From assembly GCF_000002425.4 (NCBI RefSeq), contig NC_037256.1, positions 15,719,242-15,783,241 on the forward strand: 64,000 nucleotides of DNA, given 5' to 3'. Positions 44,044-55,565 of the stretch are shown piece after piece. The notes beneath the pieces were generated by a model, which was given only the letters and a program-made list of their open reading frames with translations, was not told where the DNA came from and did not search any database. This DNA is from Physcomitrium patens (taxonomy: Eukaryota > Streptophyta > Bryopsida > Funariales > Funariaceae). Each line of letters starts with the position of its first letter. Position 1 is the first letter of the stretch. A program made the position numbers and the translations under genes.

Positions 44044-44538
44044 TGTTAGGGACATATTCCTTAGAACTTTCTAGAGAGAGGTTTCTAGAACCTTCTAGAA
44101 AACAAGCCTTTGGAACCTTCTAGAAGAGAAGCCTCTGGAACCTTTTAGAGAGAAGTTTCTAGAAGCTTCTAGAAAGGAAGTCTCTGGAACCTTCTAGAAG
44201 AGAAGTTTCTAGAAGCTTCTAGAAAGGAATCCCCTGGAACTTTTTAGAAGCTTCCTAGTTAATAAAAGTAGCTCGAGAAGTTTCTAGAACCTTCTAGAAA
44301 GGAAGCCTCTAGAACCTTCTAGAAGCTTCTTAGTTAATAGAAGTAGCTCGAGAAGCTTCCTAAATAGGAGTATATATAGGGATCGAGGCTGAAGAGTTCT
44401 TCAGTCTCGACAACACATCTCTTGGAGTTCTAGCTCACCTTTCTGGTGTTGTTCTTGTACTCATCTGTTTAATCTAGTTCTGCCACTTCTTCTTGAACTT
44501 CTTGTTAGATTTCAAGTCTGTATTTTGTGTCCGTGACA
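44044..44538 (+). repeat. 3' LTR of B
   Basis: 495 bp with the same GAA/TTC array and TATA (44370-44380) as the 5' copy, ending CGTGACA before TAGGA. Differences from the 5' copy are mainly C/T and G/A plus one single-base length difference. Confidence 0.95.
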
Positions 44539-44543
44539 TAGGA

Positions 44544-45129
44544 TTTCTGTAAGGTTTGGTTTAGAATTAAGAGATTTCTTTAGGATTTGATTTAAGATTT
44601 AGGATTTTTTTAGGATTTGATTAAAGATTTAAGATTTATGTAGGATTTGATTTAAGATTTAAAATTTGTCTAGGATTTAATTTAGAGTCTAGGGTTTGAT
44701 CTAAGATTTGAATTAGATTTTAGAATTTATTTAAGATTTGATTTAGGATTTGATTTAGGATTTAGAATTTGTCTAGGATTTTATTGAAGTCCATTAGGAT
44801 TTCAACAAGGATTAAATTAGAACTTATTTGAGATTTATTTTAGATATATTTGTAATTATTCTAATATTTTTTAGCACTTTTTAAGGATTCTATTAAAGTT
44901 TATTTTAGATTTTTTTCTAACTTCTTTAAGATTTCTTATTATTTTTTTTGTAATTTTTATAAGGTTTCTTTTAAATTTAATGAAAGCTTGTTTAGTATTG
45001 TTAAGGTTTAATTCGAATTTATTTAGTATTATATTAGAATTAAGATTTTGTTATTGTAATTTCCATTCTACCTTCGACAACCAAGTGCCTGATGCACTCT
45101 CAAGTAAAATTTTATATAATATGATACCA
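44544..45129 (+). repeat. E-type solo LTR, right part
   Basis: Resumes the GGATTTGATTTAGGATTT minisatellite after B and continues through CAAGTGCCTGATGCACTCTC (E minus strand: AGGTGTTCGGTGCATTCTC) to a decayed end near 45129. A target duplication is at best ACTAT versus ACCAT and is not convincing. Confidence 0.7.
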
Positions 45130-45344
45130 TCTTAAGTCTTTTCTAGAAGGTTCTATGGTAGGCTCCATATAAATAACTATCCTAAGCTCTTTTTAGAATG
45201 TTTCTATGGTAGATCCTACATGGCAATTAATATAGCTCTAATTCTAGAAACTTCTATAATTTCTCAAACATGATTTTAATTATCAATCCTTATATATCAA
45301 CAGTACAAATAATTTATCTATATCATATTATAAAAGTGTTTTCT
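45130..45344. repeat. Two diverged ~53-base units and spacer
   Basis: Segments at about 45127-45180 and 45178-45230 (ATCYTAAG..TTTTTAGAATG..TCTATGGTAG) resemble each other and about 37063-37116 on the other side of the solo LTR. I see no coding content. The solo LTR may have entered a short tandem array. Confidence 0.45.
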
Positions 45345-46013
45345 TCAATGTTGATTGTCAATCTTTCATTTCTTTCCGTATCCATGCATTATATCCAAAA
45401 AAATAATAGTATGTACAAAATCAATATCTTAATTTTGAGCGCCTATATCTCTTTCATAAAAACTCCAAATCATTCAAAATTTACACCAAATTCATAGTCA
45501 AAATTCTAAATTTTTTATCTTAGCCTTGTAAAATTAAATGGCCTTAAAAGAATAACTCTAATCCCTAATATGGCCTTAGACAACTTCTTTAAAGATTTAC
45601 CTTGAATTTTGGCCAATAAAAATGGAGATTTTTATTATCTACCTCCATTCATCTACATAGATGTCCTAACTACTCTTTTTACTACCAAGACCCCTCTCCA
45701 ATCCTTTTTTTTAATAACATTTATATAACATATGTCTTAAACATCAAATAAAAGAAACAAAATAAAACTTCAAATGTCACTAGTGTCTAACAAAGGTGAG
45801 TCTTAAAATATAAAAGTTACTACTAAAAAATCAATTTTAAAAGCTACTATCAAAAAAAACATTATACAAATTCTATTAGTAATCTTTTTAAACAACTTTT
45901 TTTTAAAGTAGTAATCTAACCATATTTTGTGAGTAATTAAAATCTAATAATGTGGCTTTCATTACATTGTATAGTAAATTATATATTAAATATATACATG
46001 TATTATTTTCACT
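45345..46013 (+). repeat. Left arm of an inverted repeat around element D
   Basis: The reverse complement of this arm aligns by eye, with many substitutions and gaps, to 62205-62862. Shared runs include AATATATAATTTACTA, GTTGTTTAAAAAGATTACTA, AGAATTTGTATAA and GAGATATAGGCGCTCAAA. The short ORF 45270-45497 overlapping it is not supported as a gene. Confidence 0.75.
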
Positions 46014-46028
46014 TAGTAAGTGAATTAT

Positions 46029-46770
46029 TGTAGAATAAGTAGTTATTTTCAGAATGTAGATACCTAGTGTATAGTATAAATAGGGATAGATAACTGCTAA
46101 AAAGGTCGTTCAGTAGGTAGAATGGATGAATAGTTAGGAAAAGTAGTTATCATCTGTAGTATAGGAATTGGTATCTCGAGGTAGTATAAGGAGGATGGGA
46201 GAGAGGAAGAAAATGCCAGACTACGATAGTACTGAGCCGAGGATAAGCTTGGTGCTATCTCTTCTTCTTAATTTTCTTGTTTCTTTTATGTTAGTGTTGA
46301 TTCTAGTGAAGAGAATCGATTTAATGAATTAATGTTTGATTTACGAAGTTGTTTATGGATCACTCTTTATCAATTATTGTCAAAGATTGAAGACGTATGG
46401 AAGTTTCTAGTCACTGTTTATCGCAAGGTTGTAAGTTTAGTGGAGAGGAATTGTAATTGAAAGAATTTTCTTGATTAGATTCTATGGATTGGAAGTTGTT
46501 CATTCCAAGATTTGGGATATGCTTGTGTATTTGTGAATTACATAGGGTACTGAAATCGTTGTCGTGGATGTTATTGTATTGATATGAGAGAGTGGACAGT
46601 AGGAAGAAAAGTTAAGTGTTCTTCGGTATGGTAAGCATTGAGCAATAGTGGTTAATTGCATGACCCTAACAATTGAAGCTCATATACATGGTCATTCCCC
46701 ATTTTTAAATCTCCCTATATGGGATTATTTTGGGAGGTTTCTTCTGGAATAAGTAAAACGAGCAATCACA
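46029..46770 (+). repeat. 5' LTR of D
   Basis: TGTAGAATAAGTAG...AGCAATCACA. A TATAAATAG motif occurs only about 47 bases in (46075-46083), which would mean a very short U3. The 3' copy has lost this motif, so the assignment is uncertain. No ORF inside. Confidence 0.9.
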
Positions 46771-46773
46771 TTT

Positions 46774-46791
46774 TGGCACCGTTGTTGGGGA
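46774..46791 (+). promoter_or_regulatory. Primer-binding site of D (tRNA-Asp type)
   Basis: TGGCACCGTTGTTGGGGA lies 3 bases after the LTR. Plant tRNA-Asp 3' end predicts TGGCGCCGTTGCCGGGGA, so there are three transitions. This primer is typical of Athila/Tat elements. Confidence 0.85.
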
Positions 46792-46877
46792 TTGACAACA
46801 TTATTGAGTGTTAGGAATTAACTATCGAAGCAATAAAGGAGATTAGGAAGCAAACTCAGTAGAAATAATGAAAGAGT

Positions 46878-49410
46878 ATGGTTATTAAGAATGAAAATTT
46901 AACAACAAAGAGAATAAAGCAATCAAAGAAAAAAACAGAGCGATCGCAAGCAAGAAATTTATTGCATAATGAGCGAGATCACAAATTAAAAAAGAAGCAT
47001 CGACAAAGTTGGATTAAGCCATGGTTGCATGCCTGTCGGCATATTCGATTGTATCTAGAAGATGATCGACCTCTAATATTTCAGAAGTACATACCATTAA
47101 AGAAATTGCCAAGAGCACTCGCAAAGAGTGCTGCTAATAGTCCAGCAAACCTCTCGAAGCCATTAACGGAAAACGAGGAAGGCACAGAGGAATTAGGTAC
47201 CCCACTGGGTATCTTCTCAATTGGAAATACGTCCGATCCTAAAAAGATTGGTTCTGAAGATCGGCATAAATTACTTGCCAATAAAGACCAATTCAGAGTA
47301 TATCAAAACTTGTCGTTTTTACCTCATATTCAACCAGTAAAAGTATTTGGGAATAATAATAGTCAATCGAGAAGGCCTGGAAGTCCGAAAAAGACTTTTG
47401 CGAGAGACAATTTTTATTTTAATAAGAAATTGAGTGGAACATCGGTATCTTTAATGACGTTCGGAGGACTAGCAGTTCCGATTGCAGTTCAAATGGGTGC
47501 AGTGGGCGATCGAACGACTAGCAATGTGCCATTATCTACTTTTTGGGATTTGCCAAGTGTGGATTCACATGAATATTTGTCTCAATTCTTGATGGCGTGT
47601 GTAGCTAATAATGGAAGAACAGACGACGTTTGGCTGAGATGGCTAACAGTGACATTGAAAGACATAACGTTTGAGTGGTATAACCGCCAACTTGTGGGAC
47701 AATTTATCAATTGGGAGGCATTGAAAAATATGATTTTAGCCTATTTTTGACCAATTGGTTTTGAAGAACGTCTTAGAGAAAAATTAATGAACAGCAAAAT
47801 GGTACCAAAGGAAGTGGTACAATCATATTATGGTCGTGTAATGGATATACTTCAAAAATGGCCAAATAACCAAATGTCGGAATCATTTGTGTTGTCCATA
47901 TTGGTTAATGGACTATACCCACCAAAATTGAAAATGTTTGTAAAGGAGGCCCAATTAGCCACCATTGCATCATCTCTTGAGCGAGCAAAAGTATGAGAGG
48001 AATGTCACTATGACCAGAACTTAATAGTTGGAGCCACGATGATTCCATCTCAAGGAGGTTATCAAATGACAAATTGGAATGACGCATCGGAAAGTTATCT
48101 GGGAAGGAATGATTATGGTACAATTCCACAGGGAATAGTGGATGCCGTTCCATTGCAAGCTATACCACCATCATCATCACACCCATATGCGCCTTATTCT
48201 GCGTATCAGAAACCAATACCTACAAAGAAATTGCCAAATGCATTGGTATCAAGGGATCCCAATGAGTCATTGCTATTAACATTGATGAAAAAAATGGATG
48301 AATTGGTTGTGAATCTGGCCAAGGATAAAGAAAAAAGGCATAAACCAACCAATATGCATCCCAATGTCTGGTAAAGCAATTGTAAGGGGCAAGGTCATTT
48401 AACAACAGAATGTCCTTCACCACCCCAAATGACTGTACAATGTACCTTTTGTGGGGGCAAGCATATTACCACGAACTGTTGGAATTTACGGAAGCAACAA
48501 CAACTCAGTAACCAGATAATGACTCAACCAACTTTGTGGGATGTCAATCAAGTATAAACGAATAATAGGTTTGGTTAGAATAAAAATCGAGCAAATAAAT
48601 AAAACAAGAAATATTCTAATTTCTTCAACTTTGAATTTCACTAAGAAGGTGTATCCAATACTCATGGATTGGCGATGAACCAACTAGGATACCATCAATA
48701 TCGACCCATGACGAAGCTAATGCCAGACTCTACAATAATAATGGGTCAACCAGGATCCTTTACTCATCCGACATGGAACAAACTTAGTCGTTATATAGTA
48801 GTAGAGATACCCATTATCCTTGAAGGAGTTGGTAGGACACCACTTCGTTGCTATCGTTGCAGACAAATCGGACACTATGCAAGTGAATGTCCTAATCCAA
48901 GGGCCAATGATGACTATGCTCTATTATGTGGAAATTGTAAGCAGTCTGGTCACACTTATCAGCAGTGCAATGCGCCCTTTAATTATAATAACTGGGACCA
49001 GCAAATACAAACAAGCCAACCGACGGAGAACAAAGGCCCTGTTCAACGAGACTCACCAATACATCGTGTCGAGGTGGTGAATGTAATGCTTATTAGAGGC
49101 CAACAAAAAGACAAGAATCCAATTCAGGACATGGATGAACCAATCACAGGAGAGCAAGTAGCGCCATCCACGGAGCTAAACGAACCAATATTAGTATTGG
49201 GACGTATCCCAATATTGAGACCTCAACAGACTGAGGAACCCAATTCGGTCTCACATGCCAATTTGCCGGGACCATCAAGATCGATCCCAACTGACCAAGT
49301 ACCAATACATGTATAGTCCAATAAAAGATCTTACGCATTAAAGGAACCTTTAGTGGTAGACAAGTTGGCGAAGTTACCAATGGCAATTCCAATCGCCAGG
49401 AAGGAATTGC
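46878..49410 (+). pseudogene. gag: D gag with four zinc knuckles
   Basis: One frame from ATG 46878 to the insertion point of C, with several stops. N-terminus Lys/Arg-rich; capsid-like region near 47560-48000 (WLRWLTVTLKDITFEWYNRQL; MNSKMVPKEVVQSYY). Knuckles follow: SNCKGQGHLTTEC (first Cys lost, about 48372-48413), CTFCGGKHITTNC (about 48441-48480), CYRCRQIGHYASEC (about 48849-48890) and CGNCKQSGHTYQQC (about 48928-48969). The reading frame runs on through 49316-49410 into protease on the far side of C, so gag and protease were one frame. Confidence 0.85.
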
Positions 49411-49843
49411 TGTCATGGACATACATTGGAAGATTCTTCAAATATTCTTCTAGAATATTCTCTAAAGATTCTCTAAAGATTCCTTTAGAAGGTTCTAGAA
49501 GATTCTTAGAATATTCCCTAAAGATTCTCTTAGAAGGTTCTAGAATATTCTTAGAAGGTTCTAGAATATTCTGATAGATTCTAGGAAGTTGCTCGAGAAG
49601 TTTCATAATTAGTAGAAGTTATTGGAGGAGCGTCCTAGTTAGCGGAAGTAGCTCGAGAAGCTTCCTATTCAGTAGTATATATAGGAGTCGAGGCTGAAGG
49701 GTTCTTCAGTCTCGACAACACATCTCTTGGAGTTCTAGCTCACCTTTCTGGTGTTGTTCTTGTACTCATCTGTTTAATCTAGTGTTGCCACTTCTTCTTG
49801 AACTTCTTGTTAGATTTCAAGTCTGTATTTTGTGTCCGTGACA
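49411..49843 (+). repeat. 5' LTR of C
   Basis: 433 bp, TGTCATGGAC...CGTGACA. U3 holds GAA/TTC alternations: three units at 49448-49460, four at 49488-49505, four at 49533-49550, four at 49554-49571. TATA is at about 49676-49685. From the TATA on it is nearly identical to the B LTR. One 21-base unit (GAAGGTTCTAGAATATTCTTA) is duplicated relative to the 3' LTR. Confidence 0.95.
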
Positions 49844-50146
49844 GTTTGTCGAGACTGCATTTTCACTGGTATCAAAGCTAGTTCCTTCTTGTTAGAGAGT
49901 GGATTACCCCTCTTCTTGAAGGTGTGCTAGTGTTTTAGAGGTTGCGGATTACCCTCCTCTAAACTGATATCTCTTCTTTCTCAATATTGGAGCCTTATTC
50001 TTCTTGGAGAGAGTGGATTACCCCTCATCTTGGAGTCTTAAGGCGTTTTAGAGGTTGCGGAGTACTCTCCTCTGAACCAATATTGTCCTCTTGTCAAAAC
50101 TCTTTTTTCTTCTTTCTGAAGGTTAGCCGAAGGTTAAGACGTTAAA
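49844..50146 (+). other. C leader: primer site and hairpins
   Basis: Primer site TGGTATCAAAGC at 49867-49878, 23 bases inside the LTR. Hairpins: a at 49896-49913 and about 50007-50026, b at 49934-49963 (TTTAGAGG/CCTCTAAA, loop TTGCGGATTACCCT) and 50047-50076 (TTTAGAGG/CCTCTGAA, one G-U pair). Collinear with B's leader. Confidence 0.75.
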
Positions 50147-51148
50147 ATGGCTGAAAGTTTGGAATCCAAACTAGACGCCATCATAAATGCTCTTGCCTCG
50201 TTGTCACATAGGACAACAGAGATCGAAGGAGTCATGGTAGGACTCCATAACAATGGAGCATCTGGGATAGCGCCATCTAAAGCATATCAACCTCAAACTT
50301 CTGCGCCAGAAGAAGCAGTTCTACCTCCATTTCAACAAGATCGAGTAGTCCTACAACGAAAGGAGCCTCGAGTTAGTCTTCCGGATAAGTTTGATGGAAC
50401 TCGTTCCAAGTTTCGAGGTTTTGTCAACCAAATCAGGTTGATAACAATTTTACAGCCCAAACGTTATCCGACGGAGGAAGCGCGTGTTGGGCTTGTTGGA
50501 ACCTTGCTTACAGCACAAGCTCTGTCTTGGTTTACTCCCTTGTTTGAGAAGCGATCGCCAATCCTGAGCAACTTTGAAACGTTCTTGGAGGCGTTTGCAG
50601 AAGCATTTGGCGAGCATGATAAAGTTCGATGGGCTACAACAAAGATCCAATCGCTACGACAAGGAACACGCTCTGCATCAGTCTATGCCTCGGATTTCAG
50701 ATAATTGGCAAGTGACATTAATTGGGGTGAAGAGGCGTTGGTGAGTCAGTTTTATTGGGGCTTGAAAGATGATGTGAACGACTTGCTGTTATCTCTTCCT
50801 GATCCTCAAACGCTCAACAAAGCTATTAGCCAAGCTGTAAAGTGTGACAACCGCCTATTCCAGCGTCGCCAAGACCAACATCCAAGACACCAAATGACTC
50901 GTTACGACGTGACTATGTCTGCAAATAGCTTAAACTCACATTCGGAGGCAACAGACATGCAAATCGACACGGCGCGTGTCCGATCTCTTACTCCAACAGA
51001 GAAGAAACGGCGTATGGAGGAAGGGTTATGTTTGTACTGTGGAGAAGAAGGTCACAAGGTTGGAAATTGCCCAAAGAAGCAAAATTGGCACCCTGTCAAG
51101 ACTAGAAGTGCGATGATTTCAGAAAACGACGATGCCCAGCCACAGTAG
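50147..51148 (+). pseudogene. gag: C gag
   Basis: 333 codons with one stop (TAA at 50702, CAA in B). Capsid-like region FDGTRSKFRGFVNQIRLITI, LVGTLLTAQALSWFTPLFEK, FETFLEAFAEAFGEHDK, LRQGTRSASVYASDF; zinc knuckle CLYCGEEGHKVGNC (about 51031-51072). Ends ...DDAQPQ at TAG 51146-51148. Very close to B gag. Confidence 0.92.
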
Positions 51149-54100
51149 GAACCGTGCGGCTGGACAATCTAATATCACGACAACAATCAGGTTCCTCCTT
51201 CTCTGTCCAACCTGCCCGTTGTTTTACAATTCCTTTGTTTTTAGGCCCTCAAAAATAAAAAACTTTAGCTTTATTGGATTCGGGGGCATCTACTTGTTTT
51301 TTAGATGAAGAGTTTGCTAAACGCCACAAGATCCGTTTAGTACAGAAGTCCAAACCTGTTCACGTAGAGGTGATAGATGGACGACCCTTATTGTCAGGCA
51401 ACGTTACCCACGAATCAGAACCTATAGAAGTGGTGTTTAAGGACCATAGTAGTCACGTTATTTTTAATATTATTAGAACCCCATCAAGCCCTGTTATCCT
51501 TGGTCTTTCTTGGTTAGAAGATCATAATCCGTCCATTGATTGGAGGCTACGAAGGATAACATTTCCTGAAAAAAATAATAATAAACCTGTTGGTAGAACC
51601 TACATGAAGAAATCCATGTTTATTGGAGCGAGAGCGTTCCTAAGATCGTCCAAGGAAGGCGCACCATTTGTCATTTATGCAGCTCCAACTAGCGGCGAGA
51701 ATATCTCGACATCGAATATACCAGAGCAATATAGGGATTTTGAAGACGTGTTTCAGAAGAAGAACGCCGATATACTACCGGAACATCGACCATATGATTG
51801 CGCCATAGACTTAGAGGAAGGAGCGCAACCACCTTTTGGTCCAATATACAACCTATCGTAGACGGAGTTGGCAGAATTGCGGAAGTACATCGATGAGAAT
51901 CTAGCCAAGAATTTTATTCGACATTCAAAGTCGCCAGCTGGAGCACCAATCCTATTCGTGAAGAAAAAGGATGGCTCACTGCGGATGTGCGTGGACTACC
52001 GAGGACTCAACAAGGTGACCAAGAAAAATCGCTATCCCTTACTTTTGATCTCCGGCCTCTTAGATCAACTTGGACGTGCAAGAATTTTTACAAAGATTGA
52101 TTTAAGAGGAGCCTACAATCTTGTGCGAATCAAAGAAGGAGATGAATGGAAGACAGCCTCTCGTACAAGGTATGGCCATTTTGAGTACAATGTCATGCCT
52201 TTTGGTCTTACCAATGCTCCAGCGGTCTTTCAGCATATGATGAACGACATCTTTCGGGAGTACCTCGATGACTTTGTTGTCATCTATCTGGATGATATTT
52301 TGATATTTTCTAAGAATGAAGAAGAACATGAGAAGCACGTTTGTTTGGTTCTTGAAAAACTACGCGAACGAGGACTCTACGCCAAGTTGGAGAAGTGTCA
52401 ATTTCACCAGAATGAGATGGAATTTTTGGGCTTCATTGCGACTACAGAGGGCTTGAAGATGGATCCAAAAAAGGTAGAAGCAATTATATCTTGGGAAGTT
52501 CCGAAGACGGTTAGAGATGTTCAGTGTTTTCTTGGATTTGCTAACTTCTATCGGATCTTCATCAAGAATTATTCTCAAGTTGCTGCACCACTCACGCGTC
52601 TAACAAGCAAAGACAAGCTCGAATGGGGATCACAAGCAGCAAAAGCATTTCAAGATCTCAAGACGGCATTCACTACGGCTCCAATCTTGGTACACCCTGA
52701 CTTTGCAAAGGCTTTCTATTTAGAGACCGATGCTTCAGATTTTGCTTTGGGAGCTGTGCTTTCACAGATGGGCATAGACAAGAAGCTTCACCCAGTTGCG
52801 TTCTATTCACGAAAGTTCTCTGCTGCTGAGATCAACTACGAGATCCACGACAAAGAGCTGCTTGCTATAGTGGATGCCTTCCAAGAGTGGCGTCACTTCC
52901 TCGAAGGAGCTGCACATCCAGTGACTGTTTATACGGACCACAAGAATTTGGAGTACTTCATGACAGCTCGAATTTTGAATCGTCGTCAAGCTCGATGGAA
53001 TATGTCTCTATCACGATTTGACTTTATTATCACCTACCGCCCTGGAAAACAGCAAGGATTATCTGACGCATTATCGAGGAGATCGTATCTTGCGCCAAAG
53101 GCTGGAGAAGCAGCGTTTGATCAACAATGTACAACATTGTTGAAACCAGAAAAATTCAGGATTTTTGCTACTGTTGCAACTATCGATGACGGCTTCCTCA
53201 GCGAGGTACGTACTGCGACCATTGAGGATTCTATAGCTCTTGACATCAAACAACGTGTCGATAATGACAAGTTTAAGGTGGAGGGAGATCTTCTGTATTT
53301 TGAGGAGCGGTTGTATATCCCAAAAGGACCAACTCGACTCCGAGTACTTCAATCTCGCCACGACTTTCTAGCTGCGGGATATTTTGGATTCAACAAGACT
53401 TTGGAGCTCATTTCACGAGATTTTTGGTGGCCCCAAATGTGGAAGGATGTGAAGGAATTTGTCCTTTCTTATGATGTTTGTTCAAGATCCAAGATCCCTC
53501 GACATCGTCCATATGGACTTCTCCAGCCATTGCCTATTCCGCACCGACCATGGTCTTCAGTTTCTATGGACTTCATTACGGACCTACCGCCATCAAATTC
53601 ATTTGACAGCATCTTTGTTGTGGTGGATCGATTTACAAAGATGGCGCATTTCGTGCCTTGCAAGAAAACATCATCAAGTGAAGACACCGCAAGACTCTTT
53701 CTTGATAACATATATCGTTATCATGGCCTACCAGATGATATCGTGTCGGATCGAGGTACTCAGTTTGTATCCAAGTTTTAGAGGTCCCTCTTTGAGATAT
53801 TGAAGGTGGATATTAAGCTCTCTTCGGCTTTTCATCCTCAAACTGACGGTCAAACGGAGCGGGTGAATCAAGTTTTGGAGCAATATTTACGATGCACCAT
53901 CAACTATCAACAAGATGATTGGACTGCATATCTACCGCTTACTGAGTTCGCATACAACAACACTCTTCATGCGTCAACTCAACAAACACCATTCTTCTCC
54001 AACTACGGATACCACCCCAAGCTCGATTTATTGAGTTCTTCAGCAAATAACAACCCAGCAGCTGAAGGATTTGTGAAGCAACTATCGGAGCTTCAAGCGA

Positions 54101-54624
54101 CGTTGAAGCTTCAATTGCAATCTGCCCAAGAGAGTTACAATGCATCTGCAGATAAATATCGAAATGAGGCGCCTACTTTTAAAGTTGGAAGTAAAGTATG
54201 GCTTCTTCGACGGAATATCAAGACCAAGCGGCCATGTGACAAATTGGACTATCGGAGATTAGGGCCATTTGTTATCGGGAAGAAGATCAATCCGATGGCA
54301 TATCGTCTGGAGTTACCAGCTACTATGAAGGTACATCCAGTCTTTCACGTGTCTTTGTTGGAACCTTATCGAGAGTCAGCTTTTCCCCAAAGAGTACAAA
54401 GTCCGCCACCAAGTATCGAAATTGAAAACCATAAGGAATACGAGGTGGAAAAGGTACTAGATTCACGGCGTAATAGAAGAAAATTGGAGTATTTAGTGCA
54501 TTGGAGTGGATACGACATCAATGAACGAACGTGGGAGCGTGCCGAAAATCTTGCCAATGCGCCAAAAAAGGTACAAGAATTTCATCAACGATATCCTCAT
54601 AAACCTAAGCCGATTCAACGATAG
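51106..54624 (+). pseudogene. pol: C pol: protease, RT, RNase H, integrase, chromodomain
   Basis: A single -1-frame reading of 1,173 codons with three stops (TAA 51256, TAG 51859, TAG 53779) and a 637-codon open block 51868-53781. Protease [46 protein letters not shown] (about 52285); RNase [14 protein letters not shown]; integrase zinc region with two ligands lost (AGYFGFNKT for [15 protein letters not shown] for SCD); core [29 protein letters not shown] intact; chromodomain KLEYLVHWSGYDINERTWE (about 54480-54536). Ends TAG at 54622-54624. Confidence 0.93.
51121..51163 (+). promoter_or_regulatory. Candidate -1 frameshift element at the C gag/pol overlap
   Basis: AGAAAAC (51121-51127; codons GAA AAC), 8-base spacer, stem CCAGCC (51136-51141) / GGCTGG (51158-51163) around TAG 51146-51148. 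Equivalent to B and H. Confidence 0.6.
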
Positions 54625-54750
54625 CTTCTTGCTGAAGCTTGCTCATCAAGTAGCATAAAAAGGGAGGAGGGCACCTCCAAAACCCATAGTTCGATAGTGT
54701 AGAACTTTGTTAGCAACTATAGTTTGCTCTCATCATTTTAGCCTTTAGAC

Positions 54751-55098
54751 ATGGATAGTCAAGATACTACACTTGTTATGTCATCTCAAGTGACTAGCTC
54801 ACGAAGACGATCGCGAGATGAAGAACCGCCTGCACCACGACGACGTCGGAGGATACCGAGCAACAGATCGCTAGTAATTGTATTTGAGGTCGAGCCTGCC
54901 TACGACGGTCAGCCAGAAGGTGTGTTTGGAGGACAGTTTCACAATGAAGACACAGAAGTCCACGCTTGGTCAGAGGTTGAAGGTGTTGGTCACTACCGTT
55001 GGCTCCAAGGGCCGATGAATCATTTGCCTCGCAAACAACAATTGGAATTCATAGCGGATGTGATGCGACAGATTTTCATTTTTTTGCGTTGGTATTGA
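54751..55098 (+). CDS. C ORF3: conserved small protein after pol
   Basis: 115 codons, intact, 126 bases after the pol stop. Same layout as B ORF3: Ser-rich start, RRRSRDEEPPAPRRRRRIPS, core VIVFEVEPAYDGQPEGVF, then GHYRWLQGPMNHLPRKQQLE and RQIFIFLRWY. Differences from B lie scattered and mostly conservative (I/V, E/D), while the frame is unbroken in both. Function unknown. Confidence 0.8.
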   Translation: MDSQDTTLVMSSQVTSSRRRSRDEEPPAPRRRRRIPSNRSLVIVFEVEPAYDGQPEGVFGGQFHNEDTEVHAWSEVEGVGHYRWLQGPMNHLPRKQQLEFIADVMRQIFIFLRWY

Positions 55099-55129
55099 CT
55101 GATAACAACATTGTTTCTCGGAGACCTCG

Positions 55130-55148
55130 AAGCTAGAAGAGGAGGTGA
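55130..55148 (+). promoter_or_regulatory. Polypurine tract of C
   Basis: Purine-rich AGCTAGAAGAGGAGGTGA just before the LTR start TGTCATGG, the same position as in B. Confidence 0.85.
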
Positions 55149-55560
55149 TGTCATGGACATACATTGGAAGATTCTACGAATATTCTTCTAGAATATTCTC
55201 TAAAGATTCTCTAAAGATTCCTTTAGAAGGTTCTAGAAGATTCTTAGAATATTCCCTAAAGATTCTCTTAGAAGGTTCTAAAATATTCTGATAGATTCTA
55301 GGATGTTGCTCGAGAAGTTTCCTAATTAGTAGAAGTTGTTGGAGGAGCGTCCTAGTTAGCGGAAGTAGCTCGAGAAGCTTCCTATTCAGTAGTATATATA
55401 GGAGTCGAGGCTGAAGGGTTCTTCAGTCTCGACAACACATCTCTTGGAGTTCTAGCTCACCTTTCTGGTGTTGTTCTTCTACTCATCTGTTTGATCTAGT
55501 TTTGCCACTTCTTCTTGAACTTCTTGTTAGATTTCAAGTCTGTATTTTGTGTCCGTGACA
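55149..55560 (+). repeat. 3' LTR of C
   Basis: 412 bp, collinear with 49411-49843, ending CCGTGACA before ATTGC. It lacks one 21-base GAA/TTC unit present in the 5' LTR. Confidence 0.95.
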
Positions 55561-55565
55561 ATTGC

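Larger units (their letters stand above)
38251..44538 (+). mobile_element. Element B, complete chromodomain-type Ty3/gypsy
   Basis: LTR 38251-38744, internal 38745-44043, LTR 44044-44538, perfect target duplication TAGGA (38246-38250 and 44539-44543). Order: LTR, primer site, structured leader, gag, pol in the -1 frame, ORF3, polypurine tract, LTR. The two LTRs differ at about ten places by eye, almost all transitions. One stop lies in gag and six in pol, with no frameshift, so the copy is dead but well preserved. Confidence 0.95.
49411..55560 (+). mobile_element. Element C, complete chromodomain-type Ty3/gypsy inside D
   Basis: LTRs 49411-49843 and 55149-55560, perfect target duplication ATTGC (49406-49410 and 55561-55565). 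Removing C plus one duplication rejoins D's coding line in frame (...ARKEL / LPNGVKLK...). LTRs differ by about nine substitutions and one 21-base unit by eye. Gag has one stop and pol three, with no frameshift. The best preserved element in the window together with B. Confidence 0.96.

Noticed and set aside
45270..45497. 75-codon ORF near the left inverted-repeat arm
   Set aside because: Isoleucine/serine-rich AT-driven ORF that runs across the arm boundary with no counterpart in the right arm.
46075..46083. TATAAATAG as the D promoter
   Set aside because: Only 47 bases from the LTR start and not preserved in the 3' LTR. Kept as an uncertain note, not as a promoter feature.
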